This document shows, in pieces, positions 36,152 through 44,973 of a stretch of 64,000 bases of DNA. This DNA is from CALLPQ01 sp964392325. Lineage in GTDB: Bacteria; Pseudomonadota; Alphaproteobacteria; Caulobacterales; Parvularculaceae. The position numbers and the translations under genes were made by a program. A model generated the notes under the pieces. That model was not told where the DNA came from. It saw only the letters and a program-made list of their open reading frames with translations, and searched no databases. The stretch spans positions 62,001 through 126,000 of the forward strand of contig CAYMPJ010000003.1 in NCBI GenBank assembly GCA_964392325.1, in the 5' to 3' direction. Position 1 is the stretch's first letter; each line of letters starts with the position of its first letter.

Positions 36152-37105
36152 ATGAATATTGTCGATCTCGCCGTACCCTCACATACAGACTCCCTTGAAA
36201 ATGAACCAGCAAGGCAATTAGCGGAAATAGAGCGCCGCCTTAATGATGATAGGCTAGCCGCAAGTCGTCGTTCAAAACGGCTAGGGGATACTCTGTCAGC
36301 CATGGGCCTCTTAAGTGAGCGTCATGTCAAGCAAATCGCCCGTATTCAGGAAGAAACCGGCGAGCCATTTGGCAAGATTGCAATTCGCAAGGGATATGTA
36401 AAACCAAGCGCAGTGCAAGCAGCGATTGGGGTGCAGTTCGGGTTTTTGCGTGAAAGTAATAATCCAATTGATATTCCTGAGCGCCTTGTGGTTATGCGCA
36501 AACCGCATTCAGAGCAATCGGAAAAAATTCGCCTACTACGCACAAGACTGATTACAAGTTGCAAGCAGGAAGAATTAAAAACCATCTCAGTGATCGGTAT
36601 GGGAAATGATAAGGGAGCGGTTGAGTTAGCGGCAAATCTGGGCGCTACCTTTGCACAACTACACAGACGCGTTCTTATCATTGACGCAAATCTTCGTACA
36701 TCCGGGTTAGCTAAGTTTTTTAATATCAAGGATGGAAACAAGAAAGCTGCCGGCTTGGCTGATTATCTTTGTGGCCGTGCGCGATATGACGATATCATTC
36801 AGCAAAGTCTGGTTACGCGACTTGATTTATTGACGGAGGGTCAACGCGCTTATAATCCGCAAATACTTCTTGGTAGTGACGAATTTGATAAATTACTTGA
36901 TCGTGCGCGCAGTGCTTATGATATTATTCTCACATTGAGTAGTGGTCATGGCTTGATAGGCGACGGGCAATTTGTGTGGAACAAATCTGACAGCGCCCTA
37001 ATTGTTGCCCGTAAAAATAAAACCCGTGAGCATGAATTAAAACAACTCGCGGGGGTTTTGTTCGATTTGGATACGAAAATTCTCGGCGCTATACTCGCCA
37101 AATAA
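36152..37105 (+). CDS. BY-kinase-like P-loop protein with MshEN-like N-domain and degenerate ATP motifs
   Basis: A 317-residue protein in the position of the CpsD/EpsG tyrosine autokinase. Residues about 40-105 form a GspE/MshE N-terminal-like module (LSAMGLLSERHVKQIARIQ...PFGKIAIRKGYV), a fold that binds c-di-GMP in MshE. The P-loop ATPase fold follows, but where a GxGKS/T Walker A should precede AANLG the sequence is GMGNDKGAVEL (about 149-159). Walker A' is partly kept (LIIDANLR, 175-182), and the Walker B Asp is replaced (IILTLSSGHG, about 258-267). No C-terminal tyrosine cluster is present. It looks like a pseudokinase, comparable in role to HfsB. It starts two bases after the chain-length gene. 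Confidence 0.8.
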   Translation: MNIVDLAVPSHTDSLENEPARQLAEIERRLNDDRLAASRRSKRLGDTLSAMGLLSERHVKQIARIQEETGEPFGKIAIRKGYVKPSAVQAAIGVQFGFLRESNNPIDIPERLVVMRKPHSEQSEKIRLLRTRLITSCKQEELKTISVIGMGNDKGAVELAANLGATFAQLHRRVLIIDANLRTSGLAKFFNIKDGNKKAAGLADYLCGRARYDDIIQQSLVTRLDLLTEGQRAYNPQILLGSDEFDKLLDRARSAYDIILTLSSGHGLIGDGQFVWNKSDSALIVARKNKTREHELKQLAGVLFDLDTKILGAILAK

Positions 37106-37123
37106 AAGGCTAATAGTAATTTT

Positions 37124-38107
37124 GTGAGCGAATTAGCGAACATATCACCCTTAAAAGAACAACATAATAAGTCGACTAGCCACACTGGCGACCCGTCAGG
37201 GATGTTTGGTGCAAAACCATTGTTTTTTCAGGGCGGTCTTGCAAAAGCGGGCGGAATTATTTTTATTCTTTCATGGCTGGTCTTGTTCGGCCCAGCATAT
37301 CTCTCTTTCTTTCAAGGGGCATGGGCGCTTGAGCAAAATATGCATATGCCATTCGTTTTGGCAATTTGCATTGGACTTGCCTATGCACAGTTTTCTACCG
37401 GCGACTGGGCAATCACGAACCTTTGGTTCGAGCGGTTAGTGGGATTGCTTATTTTGTTTTTTTCATGCCTTGCGTTTTTCTATTCGAGAATTCAGGAAGT
37501 CGACCTTGTTTTGTCCGCAACACAGATTGTTGTAGGGCTTGGCGCCGTGATTGGGTTGTTTGGATATAACGGTGTGCGCAAGCTCTGGTTTGTTTTTTTA
37601 TTGTCGTTTTATCTTATTTTGTGGCCGGGATGGGCAATCGATATGATAACATTCCCGTTAAAGATAATGATTTCACAAACTGTCTCTCAATTTCTATTCA
37701 TGCTTGGCCTGCCTGTTACCCATGAAGGTGCAATTATCAATGCTGGCGCATATGAACTTCTTGTAGCCGATGCCTGTTCGGGGGTTAACTCCCTGATTGC
37801 TTTGACCTGTGTCGGGGTTGTGTATCTATATGTTATTAAACGCCCCTGCCTGCAATCAAATATCATAACCGCTTTAGCGCTTGTGCCGATAGCAATTATA
37901 GCAAATATGATTCGTGTAGGGATTTTAGTGTTGATCACATATTTTCTGGGCTATGATGCGGGGCAGAGTTTTCTGCATGACCTTTCCGGTATAGCCACTT
38001 TCGCGTTTGCATTAATGGGAGTTTTTGTAATTGAGGCATTGGCGGCGCAATTTTTTATGAGAAATTGGGCAAAGGAAACCGTTGGCGCTGAATTGGAGCA
38101 GGCATGA
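37124..38107 (+). CDS. Exosortase (PEP-CTERM sorting transpeptidase)
   Basis: A 327-residue polytopic membrane enzyme that cleaves PEP-CTERM signals. The catalytic set is visible: C218 (ELLVADACSGVNSL), R264 (IIANMIRVGIL) and H285 (QSFLHDLSGIATF), in eight or so membrane helices from about residue 43. The GTG at 37124 gives a polar 26-residue leader; an ATG at 37202 would start just before the first helix. EpsI is a separate gene overlapping its stop by ATGA, unlike XrtA proteins with a fused EpsI domain. The subtype is not assigned. Confidence 0.95.
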   Translation: MSELANISPLKEQHNKSTSHTGDPSGMFGAKPLFFQGGLAKAGGIIFILSWLVLFGPAYLSFFQGAWALEQNMHMPFVLAICIGLAYAQFSTGDWAITNLWFERLVGLLILFFSCLAFFYSRIQEVDLVLSATQIVVGLGAVIGLFGYNGVRKLWFVFLLSFYLILWPGWAIDMITFPLKIMISQTVSQFLFMLGLPVTHEGAIINAGAYELLVADACSGVNSLIALTCVGVVYLYVIKRPCLQSNIITALALVPIAIIANMIRVGILVLITYFLGYDAGQSFLHDLSGIATFAFALMGVFVIEALAAQFFMRNWAKETVGAELEQA

Positions 38108-38814
38108 TGAAACCACAGCAAAAGTCACCAGAATGGCTGATGCTTTGTGTGATTAGCCTCATGATGGTCAGTACGGCGGCAATAACCACGCTCATGATGC
38201 AAGATAATGGGCGAAGGGGCGAGCGTGAAGATTATGCTAAAAATGCACCAGATCTGGAGACGCTTTTTCCTGATAATTTTGATGAATGGCAGCGAGTCTA
38301 TTTAAGTGATACGGTTTTACCAAGTGAAGTGAATGCGCAGCCCGGTGAAGCGGTTACGTACCGTGCCTATCGAAATAAATTAGGCCGTGTGATCACGTTA
38401 TTGGTGGCTTATGGCCCTCCTGCAAGCGATTCTGTTCGCCTACATCGCCCGGAAACGTGTTATGTTGCACAAGGGTTTGCGATAGATTGGCGAAAAAGTA
38501 GCTCGCTCAATCTAAGCAATAATCTCAATTATAGCCCGATACCCATAAACCGTTTAATGACGCAAAATTCATTGCGCTTTGAGGCTGTTAGCTATTGGTT
38601 ACGGGCGGGGCAAGGATATGCAACAAGCGCAGCCGCCCATCAATGGATTAATTTACAACAAGGTCTTGGTAAAACAGCTGATGGTGTGTTGGTTCGCATT
38701 TCCAGCAATGGAAAAAGTGATCAGGAATTTAATCTACATACAGAATTTATGGAATCGCTTCTTTATCATATGGCCCCTGAAAAACGCTCCCTCTTAATTG
38801 TACAATCGGTCTAA
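38104..38814 (+). CDS. EpsI-family exosortase-associated protein
   Basis: A 236-residue EpsI protein, the usual partner of exosortases in polysaccharide loci. One N-terminal membrane helix (about 11-31) is followed by the EpsI domain with FPDNFDEWQRVYLSDTVLP. The conserved cysteine is C119 in SVRLHRPETCYVAQGF (consensus HxPExCxxxxGW). Its precise role is unknown; it has been proposed to help exosortase handling of the substrate. Translation is coupled to exosortase by a four-base overlap. It is the last gene of the run. Confidence 0.93.
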   Translation: MMKPQQKSPEWLMLCVISLMMVSTAAITTLMMQDNGRRGEREDYAKNAPDLETLFPDNFDEWQRVYLSDTVLPSEVNAQPGEAVTYRAYRNKLGRVITLLVAYGPPASDSVRLHRPETCYVAQGFAIDWRKSSSLNLSNNLNYSPIPINRLMTQNSLRFEAVSYWLRAGQGYATSAAAHQWINLQQGLGKTADGVLVRISSNGKSDQEFNLHTEFMESLLYHMAPEKRSLLIVQSV

Positions 38815-38957
38815 GGCTCAAGTGTTAGCTATGGCATGAGCAGCGAGGCGTAACAGTTTTGCCAGCTTTTGCGTGGCATTCTAAAGTTTGATTTTGCCAG
38901 GGAACGAGGGCACGATAACCTCATTGACAATATTTAGATTATCGATGGGCTGGACCT

Positions 38958-40502
38958 GTGAATTTACTCCAAGACGAAAAACCTTCTTCTGCTCAACCTG
39001 TTGAGCAAGAACCCGCAACCGATCAGCCTCCATCATCGCCTGATCAGACTGGCGGAGATGTTGAGGGGGCTTCTATTGATCAGGAGAGCGGCGCGAGCGA
39101 TAGTATAGACTTTCTGAGCGCCGAAGGCTTGCAGTCAACTGCGCGCAGTGCATATGAATTTATAAAAGATAAACTCTATACGATTGATATTCTTGTTCAA
39201 TTGGGGGTCCTTGCGGGCGCGCTTGTCCCGGCCGCGATCTTTGGACCTACTCTTAAATCACTCATTCTTGATCGGTTGTCCCCCTTGTTGCCGCACCCGT
39301 TCTTGAAACGGATCTGCAGGGCATTTTCTGAAATCGCCACACCCATAGCTCTGTTTTTGACATTGCAAATTGCCCGTGCGGTTATTTCGGGGATGGGGCT
39401 AAAAACGGGGCTTGTCGAAGCGGCAGTTGCATTATTGTCAGCGTGGATTGTAATTCGTTTGGTTACGCTGGTTATCCGTTCTCAGTTTTGGTCAAAGGTT
39501 GCCTTTTACATAGCTTGGCCGATAGCAGCTCTCGATGCTTTTGGTGTTCTGGGCAATGTTGTTGGTGAGCTAGAGAAATTTTCTTTCCCGATCGGCGAGA
39601 ATGATGCAGGTCAAGCGATTAAATTTTCAGCGCTCGATGCGGTGCGCGTGCTCATCGTTTTTGCGGTTCTTATATCGATCGCGAATTTTGCAAAACGCTT
39701 TCTTGCAGAGCGCATTCGCGCCGTAGATGAGTTGACCCCCTCCATCAAGGCGATGCTAATCAAGATCATCGATATCTTGCTCCCGATAATTGCCCTGTTG
39801 ATGGCGCTACAAATTGTGGGTTTCAATCTGGCGACACTTACCATTTTTGGCGGCGCGATCGGTCTTGGCGTGGGCTTGGGCATGCAAAATACTGTCTCCA
39901 ACTTTATCGCAGGATTTACCTTGGTGGCTGATAAATCGATTAAGCCGGGGGATGTGATCGAGGTTGGTGATACTTTTGGCTGGGTGACGGTTATGGGCGC
40001 GCGTTATGTGACCGTGCGAACCCGGGATGGCACTGAGCACCTTGTTCCAAACGACCAGTTCATTCAGCAAGGGGTTACCAACTGGTCTCATGCTGACAAG
40101 GTTATTCGCCTCCATGCACCTTTTGGGGTTGCTTATGGCACGGCCGATTTGCGCCTGGTGAAGCGCCTAGCGGAAGAGGCATGTGAGCAGCACGAGCGGG
40201 TTTTGAAATCGCCAAAACCGCGATGTAACTTAATGGCTTTTGGTGAAAGCGCGGTTGAGTATGATTTAAGGTTCTGGATTAACGATCCTACCAAGGGGAT
40301 ATCTAATGTGCGCTCGGATGTATTCTTATCGGTCTGGCAAGCCCTGAAAGATAATGATATTCAAATTCCCTTTCCCCAGCGCGATTTACATATCAAGTCG
40401 ATGCCATCAGGGCTCGGGTTAAACCGAAACGAGTCCCAGAACAAAACTCAGAACAAAACTTTGGCCTCATCAATTGGCGATCTCCAGGGCGAAGATGACT
40501 AG
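38958..40502 (+). CDS. MscS-family mechanosensitive channel
   Basis: A 514-residue channel with an extra N-terminal part compared with MscS (286). The first 70 residues are Ser/Glu/Gln rich and disordered. Six or so membrane segments lie at about 75-320, the last containing the pore-lining TM3 GGAIGLGVGLGMQNTVSNFIAGF (broken over 313-335). A beta domain follows (KPGDVIEVGDTFGWV) and a C-terminal alpha/beta part. It should open on hypo-osmotic shock. It starts with GTG at 38958, 143 bp after epsI, and is probably a separate transcription unit. Confidence 0.93.
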   Translation: MNLLQDEKPSSAQPVEQEPATDQPPSSPDQTGGDVEGASIDQESGASDSIDFLSAEGLQSTARSAYEFIKDKLYTIDILVQLGVLAGALVPAAIFGPTLKSLILDRLSPLLPHPFLKRICRAFSEIATPIALFLTLQIARAVISGMGLKTGLVEAAVALLSAWIVIRLVTLVIRSQFWSKVAFYIAWPIAALDAFGVLGNVVGELEKFSFPIGENDAGQAIKFSALDAVRVLIVFAVLISIANFAKRFLAERIRAVDELTPSIKAMLIKIIDILLPIIALLMALQIVGFNLATLTIFGGAIGLGVGLGMQNTVSNFIAGFTLVADKSIKPGDVIEVGDTFGWVTVMGARYVTVRTRDGTEHLVPNDQFIQQGVTNWSHADKVIRLHAPFGVAYGTADLRLVKRLAEEACEQHERVLKSPKPRCNLMAFGESAVEYDLRFWINDPTKGISNVRSDVFLSVWQALKDNDIQIPFPQRDLHIKSMPSGLGLNRNESQNKTQNKTLASSIGDLQGEDD

Positions 40503-40631
40503 GGTGAACCCGAAAGAGTAGGGTCGGTTTTCTAAAGCCGAAACTGGCTGTAGCGCGCTAATTTGCCCGATAAATGGGTAAAATGTCGTTAGAAATACAA
40601 GCTATTTTAGAGCGATTGCCTGGAAACCTGT

Positions 40632-40659
40632 TTGGGTCTGGCTTATTGCCTGCTATAGT
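40632..40659 (+). promoter_or_regulatory. Candidate sigma-70-type promoter of the lipoprotein gene
   Basis: TATAGT at 40654-40659 resembles a -10 hexamer, with TTGGGT at 40632-40637 a poor -35 at 16-base spacing. A start near 40666 would leave a short leader before the ATG at 40692, which has GGAG close upstream. This rests on visual matching only. Confidence 0.3.
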
Positions 40660-40691
40660 CTGGCTCGGGGCATCTATTCTGGAGTTTTGTA

Positions 40692-41297
40692 ATGATTAAT
40701 CCCAAATCGCTTATCGCCGCAATTGTGGCTGTATTCTTCCTGACGGCCTGTGTCTCTTCGACGCCCTATGGCCCGGTGAATGGAGGCGGCTTTGGCTATG
40801 CCGATCAGCGCATTCAGAGTGATAAATATCGTGTGTCTTTTCGCGGTAATGCGGCGACCAGACGCGACACAGTTGAGAATTTCCTGTTGCTTCGCGCCGC
40901 AGAGATCACTCTGGCAAATGGGTTTGATTATTTTGTGGTAGAGGAAAACGATACTGAGGCCCGCTCATATTTTACTTCTATTTATGGATCTTCTTTCCAT
41001 GGCGGATTTCACAATGGTTTTGGACCATTTTATGGAGGTCGTGGGTTTGGCCGGGGCTTTGGGCCAGGATTTCGCGGGGGATTTGGTAGGGGGTTTGGCG
41101 CATTTCCTTATTACCCCGGTGGTTTCGGGTTTAATTCCGGCTTTCATAATGGTGGTTTTCAGGAAAATACCCAATATTCTGCTATCGCCTTTATATCCTT
41201 ATATAAAGGGGAAAGGCCTGTTGGTGCAGGCGCTGCGTTTAATGCAAAAGAGGTTGCCGAAAACCTGCGGCCTTTAGTGGCGCAGTCTGAGGGCTAA
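40692..41297 (+). CDS. CC0125/CC1285-family lipoprotein
   Basis: A 201-residue lipoprotein: signal peptide ending FLTAC (lipobox Cys about 20), then the domain typical of the CC0125/CC1285 family, YADQRIQSDKYRVSFRGN and LLLRAAEITLANGFDYFVV. A middle section of about 50 residues (about 98-150) is almost only Gly, Phe, Tyr and Arg, and a short C-terminal beta part closes the protein. The family is common in Caulobacterales and relatives and has no known function. GGAG lies just before the ATG. The stand-alone atpG starts 84 bp after the stop. Confidence 0.88.
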   Translation: MINPKSLIAAIVAVFFLTACVSSTPYGPVNGGGFGYADQRIQSDKYRVSFRGNAATRRDTVENFLLLRAAEITLANGFDYFVVEENDTEARSYFTSIYGSSFHGGFHNGFGPFYGGRGFGRGFGPGFRGGFGRGFGAFPYYPGGFGFNSGFHNGGFQENTQYSAIAFISLYKGERPVGAGAAFNAKEVAENLRPLVAQSEG

Positions 41298-41381
41298 ATA
41301 AGCTCTGGTGGGCTTTACAAATGCTGCCATCAAAGGCATGTACTGCCTGAATTCTAGTGTTAAGCGCAACGAGCCCGCCAC

Positions 41382-42272
41382 ATGCCTTCTTTAAAAGACC
41401 TTAAAAACCGCATCTCTTCTGTGAAATCTATCCAGAAAATCACTAAAGCGATGCAGATGGTTGCATCAGCAAAATTACGAAAAGCCGAGGAAGCGGCCCG
41501 TGCCTCGCGCCCTTATACAGAGCGCATGGAAGCTGTTTTGGGTAATTTAACCAATAGCGCCAAAGACAACCCCAATGCACCCAAGTTACTCTCAGGAACT
41601 GGGCGTGATGATACCCATCTCCTGATAATAGCAACTGCTGATAAGGGGCTTTGTGGCGGTTTTAATTCCTCGATTGTCCGTCTTGCCCGCGAGCATATTG
41701 TCAAATTGCAGGGCGAGGGCAAAAAAGTAAAAATCGTCGCCGTTGGGCGTAAGGGATATGATCAATTACAGCGTCTTTATGGTGATCTTATCGTTCACCG
41801 AACAGACTTCCTTGATATCAAGGAAATTGGTTTTTCTCAGGCAAATGATATTGCCAGCCGGGTGCTGGATATGTTTGAAGCCGATGAGTTTGATGTGGCG
41901 ACCTTGTTTTTTGGTCAGTTCAAATCTGTTATCTTGCAACAACCCACCGCGCAACAAATCATACCGGCACAAGCTCCCACATCTGATGATGGGGAAAGCT
42001 CTCCGGACTTAAAGGGTGCGATCTATGAGTATGAGCCCGGTGAGCCAGAAATTCTGACCGCACTTCTTCCACGCTATGTTGCCATACAAATATTTCGTGC
42101 CCTACTGGAAAATGTTGCTTCCGAGATGGGTGCTAAAATGACTGCGATGGATAATTCAACGCGCAATGCCGGTGAAATGATCGACAAGCTCTCCTTGCAA
42201 TATAACCGCGCACGTCAGGCTCAAATCACCAAAGAGCTGATTGAAATTATATCCGGCGCCGAGGCATTGTAG
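41382..42272 (+). CDS. atpG: ATP synthase F1 gamma subunit
   Basis: The central rotor stalk of F1 (296 residues, normal length). The N-terminal coil has KITKAMQMVASAKL, the middle has LLIIATADKGLCGGFNSSIV, and the C-terminal coil ends NSTRNAGEMIDKLSLQYNRARQAQITKELIEI-like (kept in pieces). The gene stands alone: upstream is a lipoprotein, downstream is a terminator and convergent argG. atpH, atpA, atpD and atpC, which normally flank it, are absent from the window. The coding style matches the neighbours and nothing is missing from the fold. Confidence 0.97.
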   Translation: MPSLKDLKNRISSVKSIQKITKAMQMVASAKLRKAEEAARASRPYTERMEAVLGNLTNSAKDNPNAPKLLSGTGRDDTHLLIIATADKGLCGGFNSSIVRLAREHIVKLQGEGKKVKIVAVGRKGYDQLQRLYGDLIVHRTDFLDIKEIGFSQANDIASRVLDMFEADEFDVATLFFGQFKSVILQQPTAQQIIPAQAPTSDDGESSPDLKGAIYEYEPGEPEILTALLPRYVAIQIFRALLENVASEMGAKMTAMDNSTRNAGEMIDKLSLQYNRARQAQITKELIEIISGAEAL

Positions 42273-42327
42273 ATTTAGTGCCTCGCTACGTTGATTAACT
42301 TTAATCTTTGTAAAGATAATAAATTTG

Positions 42328-42353
42328 TCGGGTCTCCACTGGGCCCGATTTTT
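42328..42353 (+). terminator. Intrinsic terminator of atpG
   Basis: TCGGGTC (42328-42334), a seven-base loop, GGCCCGA (42342-42348) with one G-U pair, followed directly by TTTTT (42349-42353). It sits 55 bp past the atpG stop and touches the stop of convergent argG, which starts at 42352 on the other strand. Confidence 0.75.
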
Positions 42354-43551
42354 ATCGACGCGCGCCCAATTTCAAGCGCAGGGCATTAAGTTTGATAAAG
42401 CCTTCTGCATCACTTTGATCGTAGACATTATCTTCTTCAAAAGTCACATGAGCCATTGAATAAAGAGATTTGGGAGAGGTGCGGGCGATCACATTGGCGC
42501 TGCCTTTATATAAGCGCAAAGTCACATCCCCTTCGACATGTTCCTGACTTTTATCGATTGCTGCTTGTAGCATTTCGCGCTCTGGCGCATACCAAAAACC
42601 ATTGTAAATAAGTTCTGCATACCGGGGCATTAATTCATCTTTGAGGTGTGCAACCTCGCGGTCAAGGGTGATTTGTTCGATGCCCCGATGGGCGGCAAGT
42701 AAGATTGTACCACCGGGTGTTTCATAAATCCCCCGTGATTTCATGCCAACAAACCGGTTCTCAACAAGATCAAGGCGTCCAATACCGTGGATGCGTCCAT
42801 ATTCGTTCATAGCTGTGAGTAATTCTGCCGGGCTCATCATTTGGCCATTAATCGCTGTGGCGTCACCATTTTTAAAGCTAACGACGATATCCTCGGGTTT
42901 GTCGGGAGCGTTTACGGGATCGTTCGTGCGCTGATAAACATAATCTGGCGCAGGATCAGCGGGGTCTTCCAGTACTTTGCCTTCTGACGATGTATGTAAC
43001 AAATTGGCATCAACAGAAAACGGTGCTTCGCCGCGTTTATCTTTTGGAATTTCAATTTGATGGGCTTCGGCAAAGGAGATTAATTTCTCCCGGCTGTTTA
43101 AATCCCATTCGCGCCAAGGGGCGATGACTTTTATATCAGGGTTTAACGCATAGGCATTAAGTTCAAAGCGAACCTGATCATTGCCTTTGCCGGTAGCACC
43201 ATGAGCAATGGCATCAGCGCCAGTTTCCCGGGCGATTTCAATCAAGCGTTTGGTGATTAAGGGGCGCGCAATTGAGGTGCCGAGTAAATATAGCCCTTCA
43301 TAAACTGTATTGGCGCGAAACATCGGATAGACGAAATCGCGAACAAATTCTTCTCGTAGATCTTCAATATAAATTTCCTTGATGCCCGCCGCTTCCGCTT
43401 TGCGCCGCGCTGGTTCCAGCTCTTCGCCTTGGCCTAAATCAGCCGTAAAGGTAACCACTTCGCAATCATAATGCACTTTCAACCATTTAAGAATAACGGA
43501 TGTATCAAGGCCTCCTGAATAGGCGAGTACAACTTTTTTGATTTTATCCAT
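42352..43551 (-). CDS. argG: Argininosuccinate synthase
   Basis: Joins citrulline and aspartate using ATP in arginine synthesis; 399 residues. The PP-loop is KVVLAYSGGLDTSVILKWL near the N-terminus, with GATGKGNDQVRFE and the citrulline-binding TTSEG-like region (LLHTSSEGKVLED). The frame is open 60 codons upstream, but the ATG at 43551 has GGAG eight bases before it and gives the family start MDKIKKVVLAYSGG. rlmN is upstream on the same strand with a 116-bp gap. Confidence 0.97.
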   Translation of the reverse strand: MDKIKKVVLAYSGGLDTSVILKWLKVHYDCEVVTFTADLGQGEELEPARRKAEAAGIKEIYIEDLREEFVRDFVYPMFRANTVYEGLYLLGTSIARPLITKRLIEIARETGADAIAHGATGKGNDQVRFELNAYALNPDIKVIAPWREWDLNSREKLISFAEAHQIEIPKDKRGEAPFSVDANLLHTSSEGKVLEDPADPAPDYVYQRTNDPVNAPDKPEDIVVSFKNGDATAINGQMMSPAELLTAMNEYGRIHGIGRLDLVENRFVGMKSRGIYETPGGTILLAAHRGIEQITLDREVAHLKDELMPRYAELIYNGFWYAPEREMLQAAIDKSQEHVEGDVTLRLYKGSANVIARTSPKSLYSMAHVTFEEDNVYDQSDAEGFIKLNALRLKLGARR

Positions 43552-43667
43552 GGCTGGGGCTCCGGGGAAATAAGTTTCGATATGGCCATGCCATAACCTA
43601 TCTAGGGGCGTATATGAACCCACTTTTTGTGGTAAAGCCCCAAAGTGTATGGCCGCGCATTTTTCTG

Positions 43668-44834
43668 CTAAGGCGAGCGCAAACGTGCGCTTGCGCGTTC
43701 TTTGATGCTTTGGCTTTTTAACTGTCCACATGCGGCAGCAATATCCCGTCCGCGCGGCGTGCGGATAGGGGAGGCGTAGCCGGCCCGGTTTACCAAATCA
43801 GCAAAGCCTTCAATATGCTCCCAGGAGGAACACTCATAAGGGGCACCGGGCCACGGGTTAAAGGGGATAAGATTGATTTTTGCCGGTATCCCTTTTAGCA
43901 ATCGCACCAGTTCGCGCGCTTCAACGAGGCTATCATTTACTCCGTCAAGCATAACATATTCAAAGGTAATGCGCCGAGCGTTGGAAAGGCCGGGATAATG
44001 CCGGCAAGCTTCTAAAAGCTCTTTGAGCGGATATTTTTTATTGATCGGGACCAGCTCATCGCGCAATTCGTCATGCACCGCATGTAGGGAAATTGCCAAC
44101 ATTGCATTGGTATCAGTTCCAAGGGGCTGCATTTGCGGGACAACACCAGATGTGGAAACCGTTATCCGCCGCCGTGACAAGGCGATCCCGTTACTATCGG
44201 AGATCAGATCAATAGCAGTGCTTACATTGGGTAAATTATAAAGAGGCTCGCCCATTCCCATAAAAACAATATTCGAGAGTTGGCGTGTATGAGAGTCCGA
44301 GGGCCATTCCCCCAGATCATCTTTGACAATCATAACCTGCCCGACGATTTCAGCAGCGGTCAGATTGCGCACCAATTTTTGAGTACCGGTATGACAGAAG
44401 GTGCAATTTAAGGTGCATCCCACTTGGGAGGAAACACACAATGCGCCAGAGCGCCCGACATCGGGAATGAACACACATTCTGCTTCAATATTTTTGCCCG
44501 GCCCTAAGTCTGGCCCATAACGCAATAAATATTTGCGGGTGCCATCAGTGGAAACCTGTTTCTCGATTATTTCTGGCCGGGAGATTGTAAAATGGGCCGG
44601 CAAAGCCATGCGCATCTCTTTTCCCAGATCGGTCATGGCATCAAAATTTGTAGCACCAAAATGGTAAACCCAGCGCCAGATCTGGCTGGCGCGCATTTTT
44701 GCTTTCTTTGGCTCAAGATTGAAGGCATTGGCCAGCGCCTCGGCTAAAGCCGGGCGCGATAGTCCGATAACGTCTTGAACGCTCTTTGTCTTTGGCTGTT
44801 GGCCGTGGTCAATATTCAGGGTCTGTGTGGTCAT
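43668..44834 (-). CDS. rlmN: Dual-specificity 23S rRNA/tRNA adenine-C2 methyltransferase RlmN
   Basis: A radical-SAM enzyme that methylates C2 of A2503 in 23S rRNA and A37 of some tRNAs. The radical-SAM cysteines are C140, C144 and C147 (VGCTLNCTFCHTGTQ). The substrate-methyl-carrying C-terminal cysteine is in DIAAACGQL. The N-terminal accessory domain has RASQIWRWVYHFG. The protein is 388 residues, normal for the family. It is upstream of argG and divergent from rdgB. Confidence 0.97.
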   Translation of the reverse strand: MTTQTLNIDHGQQPKTKSVQDVIGLSRPALAEALANAFNLEPKKAKMRASQIWRWVYHFGATNFDAMTDLGKEMRMALPAHFTISRPEIIEKQVSTDGTRKYLLRYGPDLGPGKNIEAECVFIPDVGRSGALCVSSQVGCTLNCTFCHTGTQKLVRNLTAAEIVGQVMIVKDDLGEWPSDSHTRQLSNIVFMGMGEPLYNLPNVSTAIDLISDSNGIALSRRRITVSTSGVVPQMQPLGTDTNAMLAISLHAVHDELRDELVPINKKYPLKELLEACRHYPGLSNARRITFEYVMLDGVNDSLVEARELVRLLKGIPAKINLIPFNPWPGAPYECSSWEHIEGFADLVNRAGYASPIRTPRGRDIAAACGQLKSQSIKERASARLRSP

Positions 44835-44973
44835 AGCCGGTGGGTTCTACACCTGCGATGATGGGTGGGCAAGGGCGCTCTGGTAAAGACATTGCGATAT
44901 TGCCATAGTGTGCCAAATGATGGATGCACCAAGTATTCATATGAAACGCAACCTCAAACAGAAAGCTAAAGCC

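Noticed and set aside
43552..43731. A 60-codon N-terminal extension of argG.
   Set aside because: The Shine-Dalgarno and family start point to the ATG at 43551, and the extension lies over the end of rlmN.
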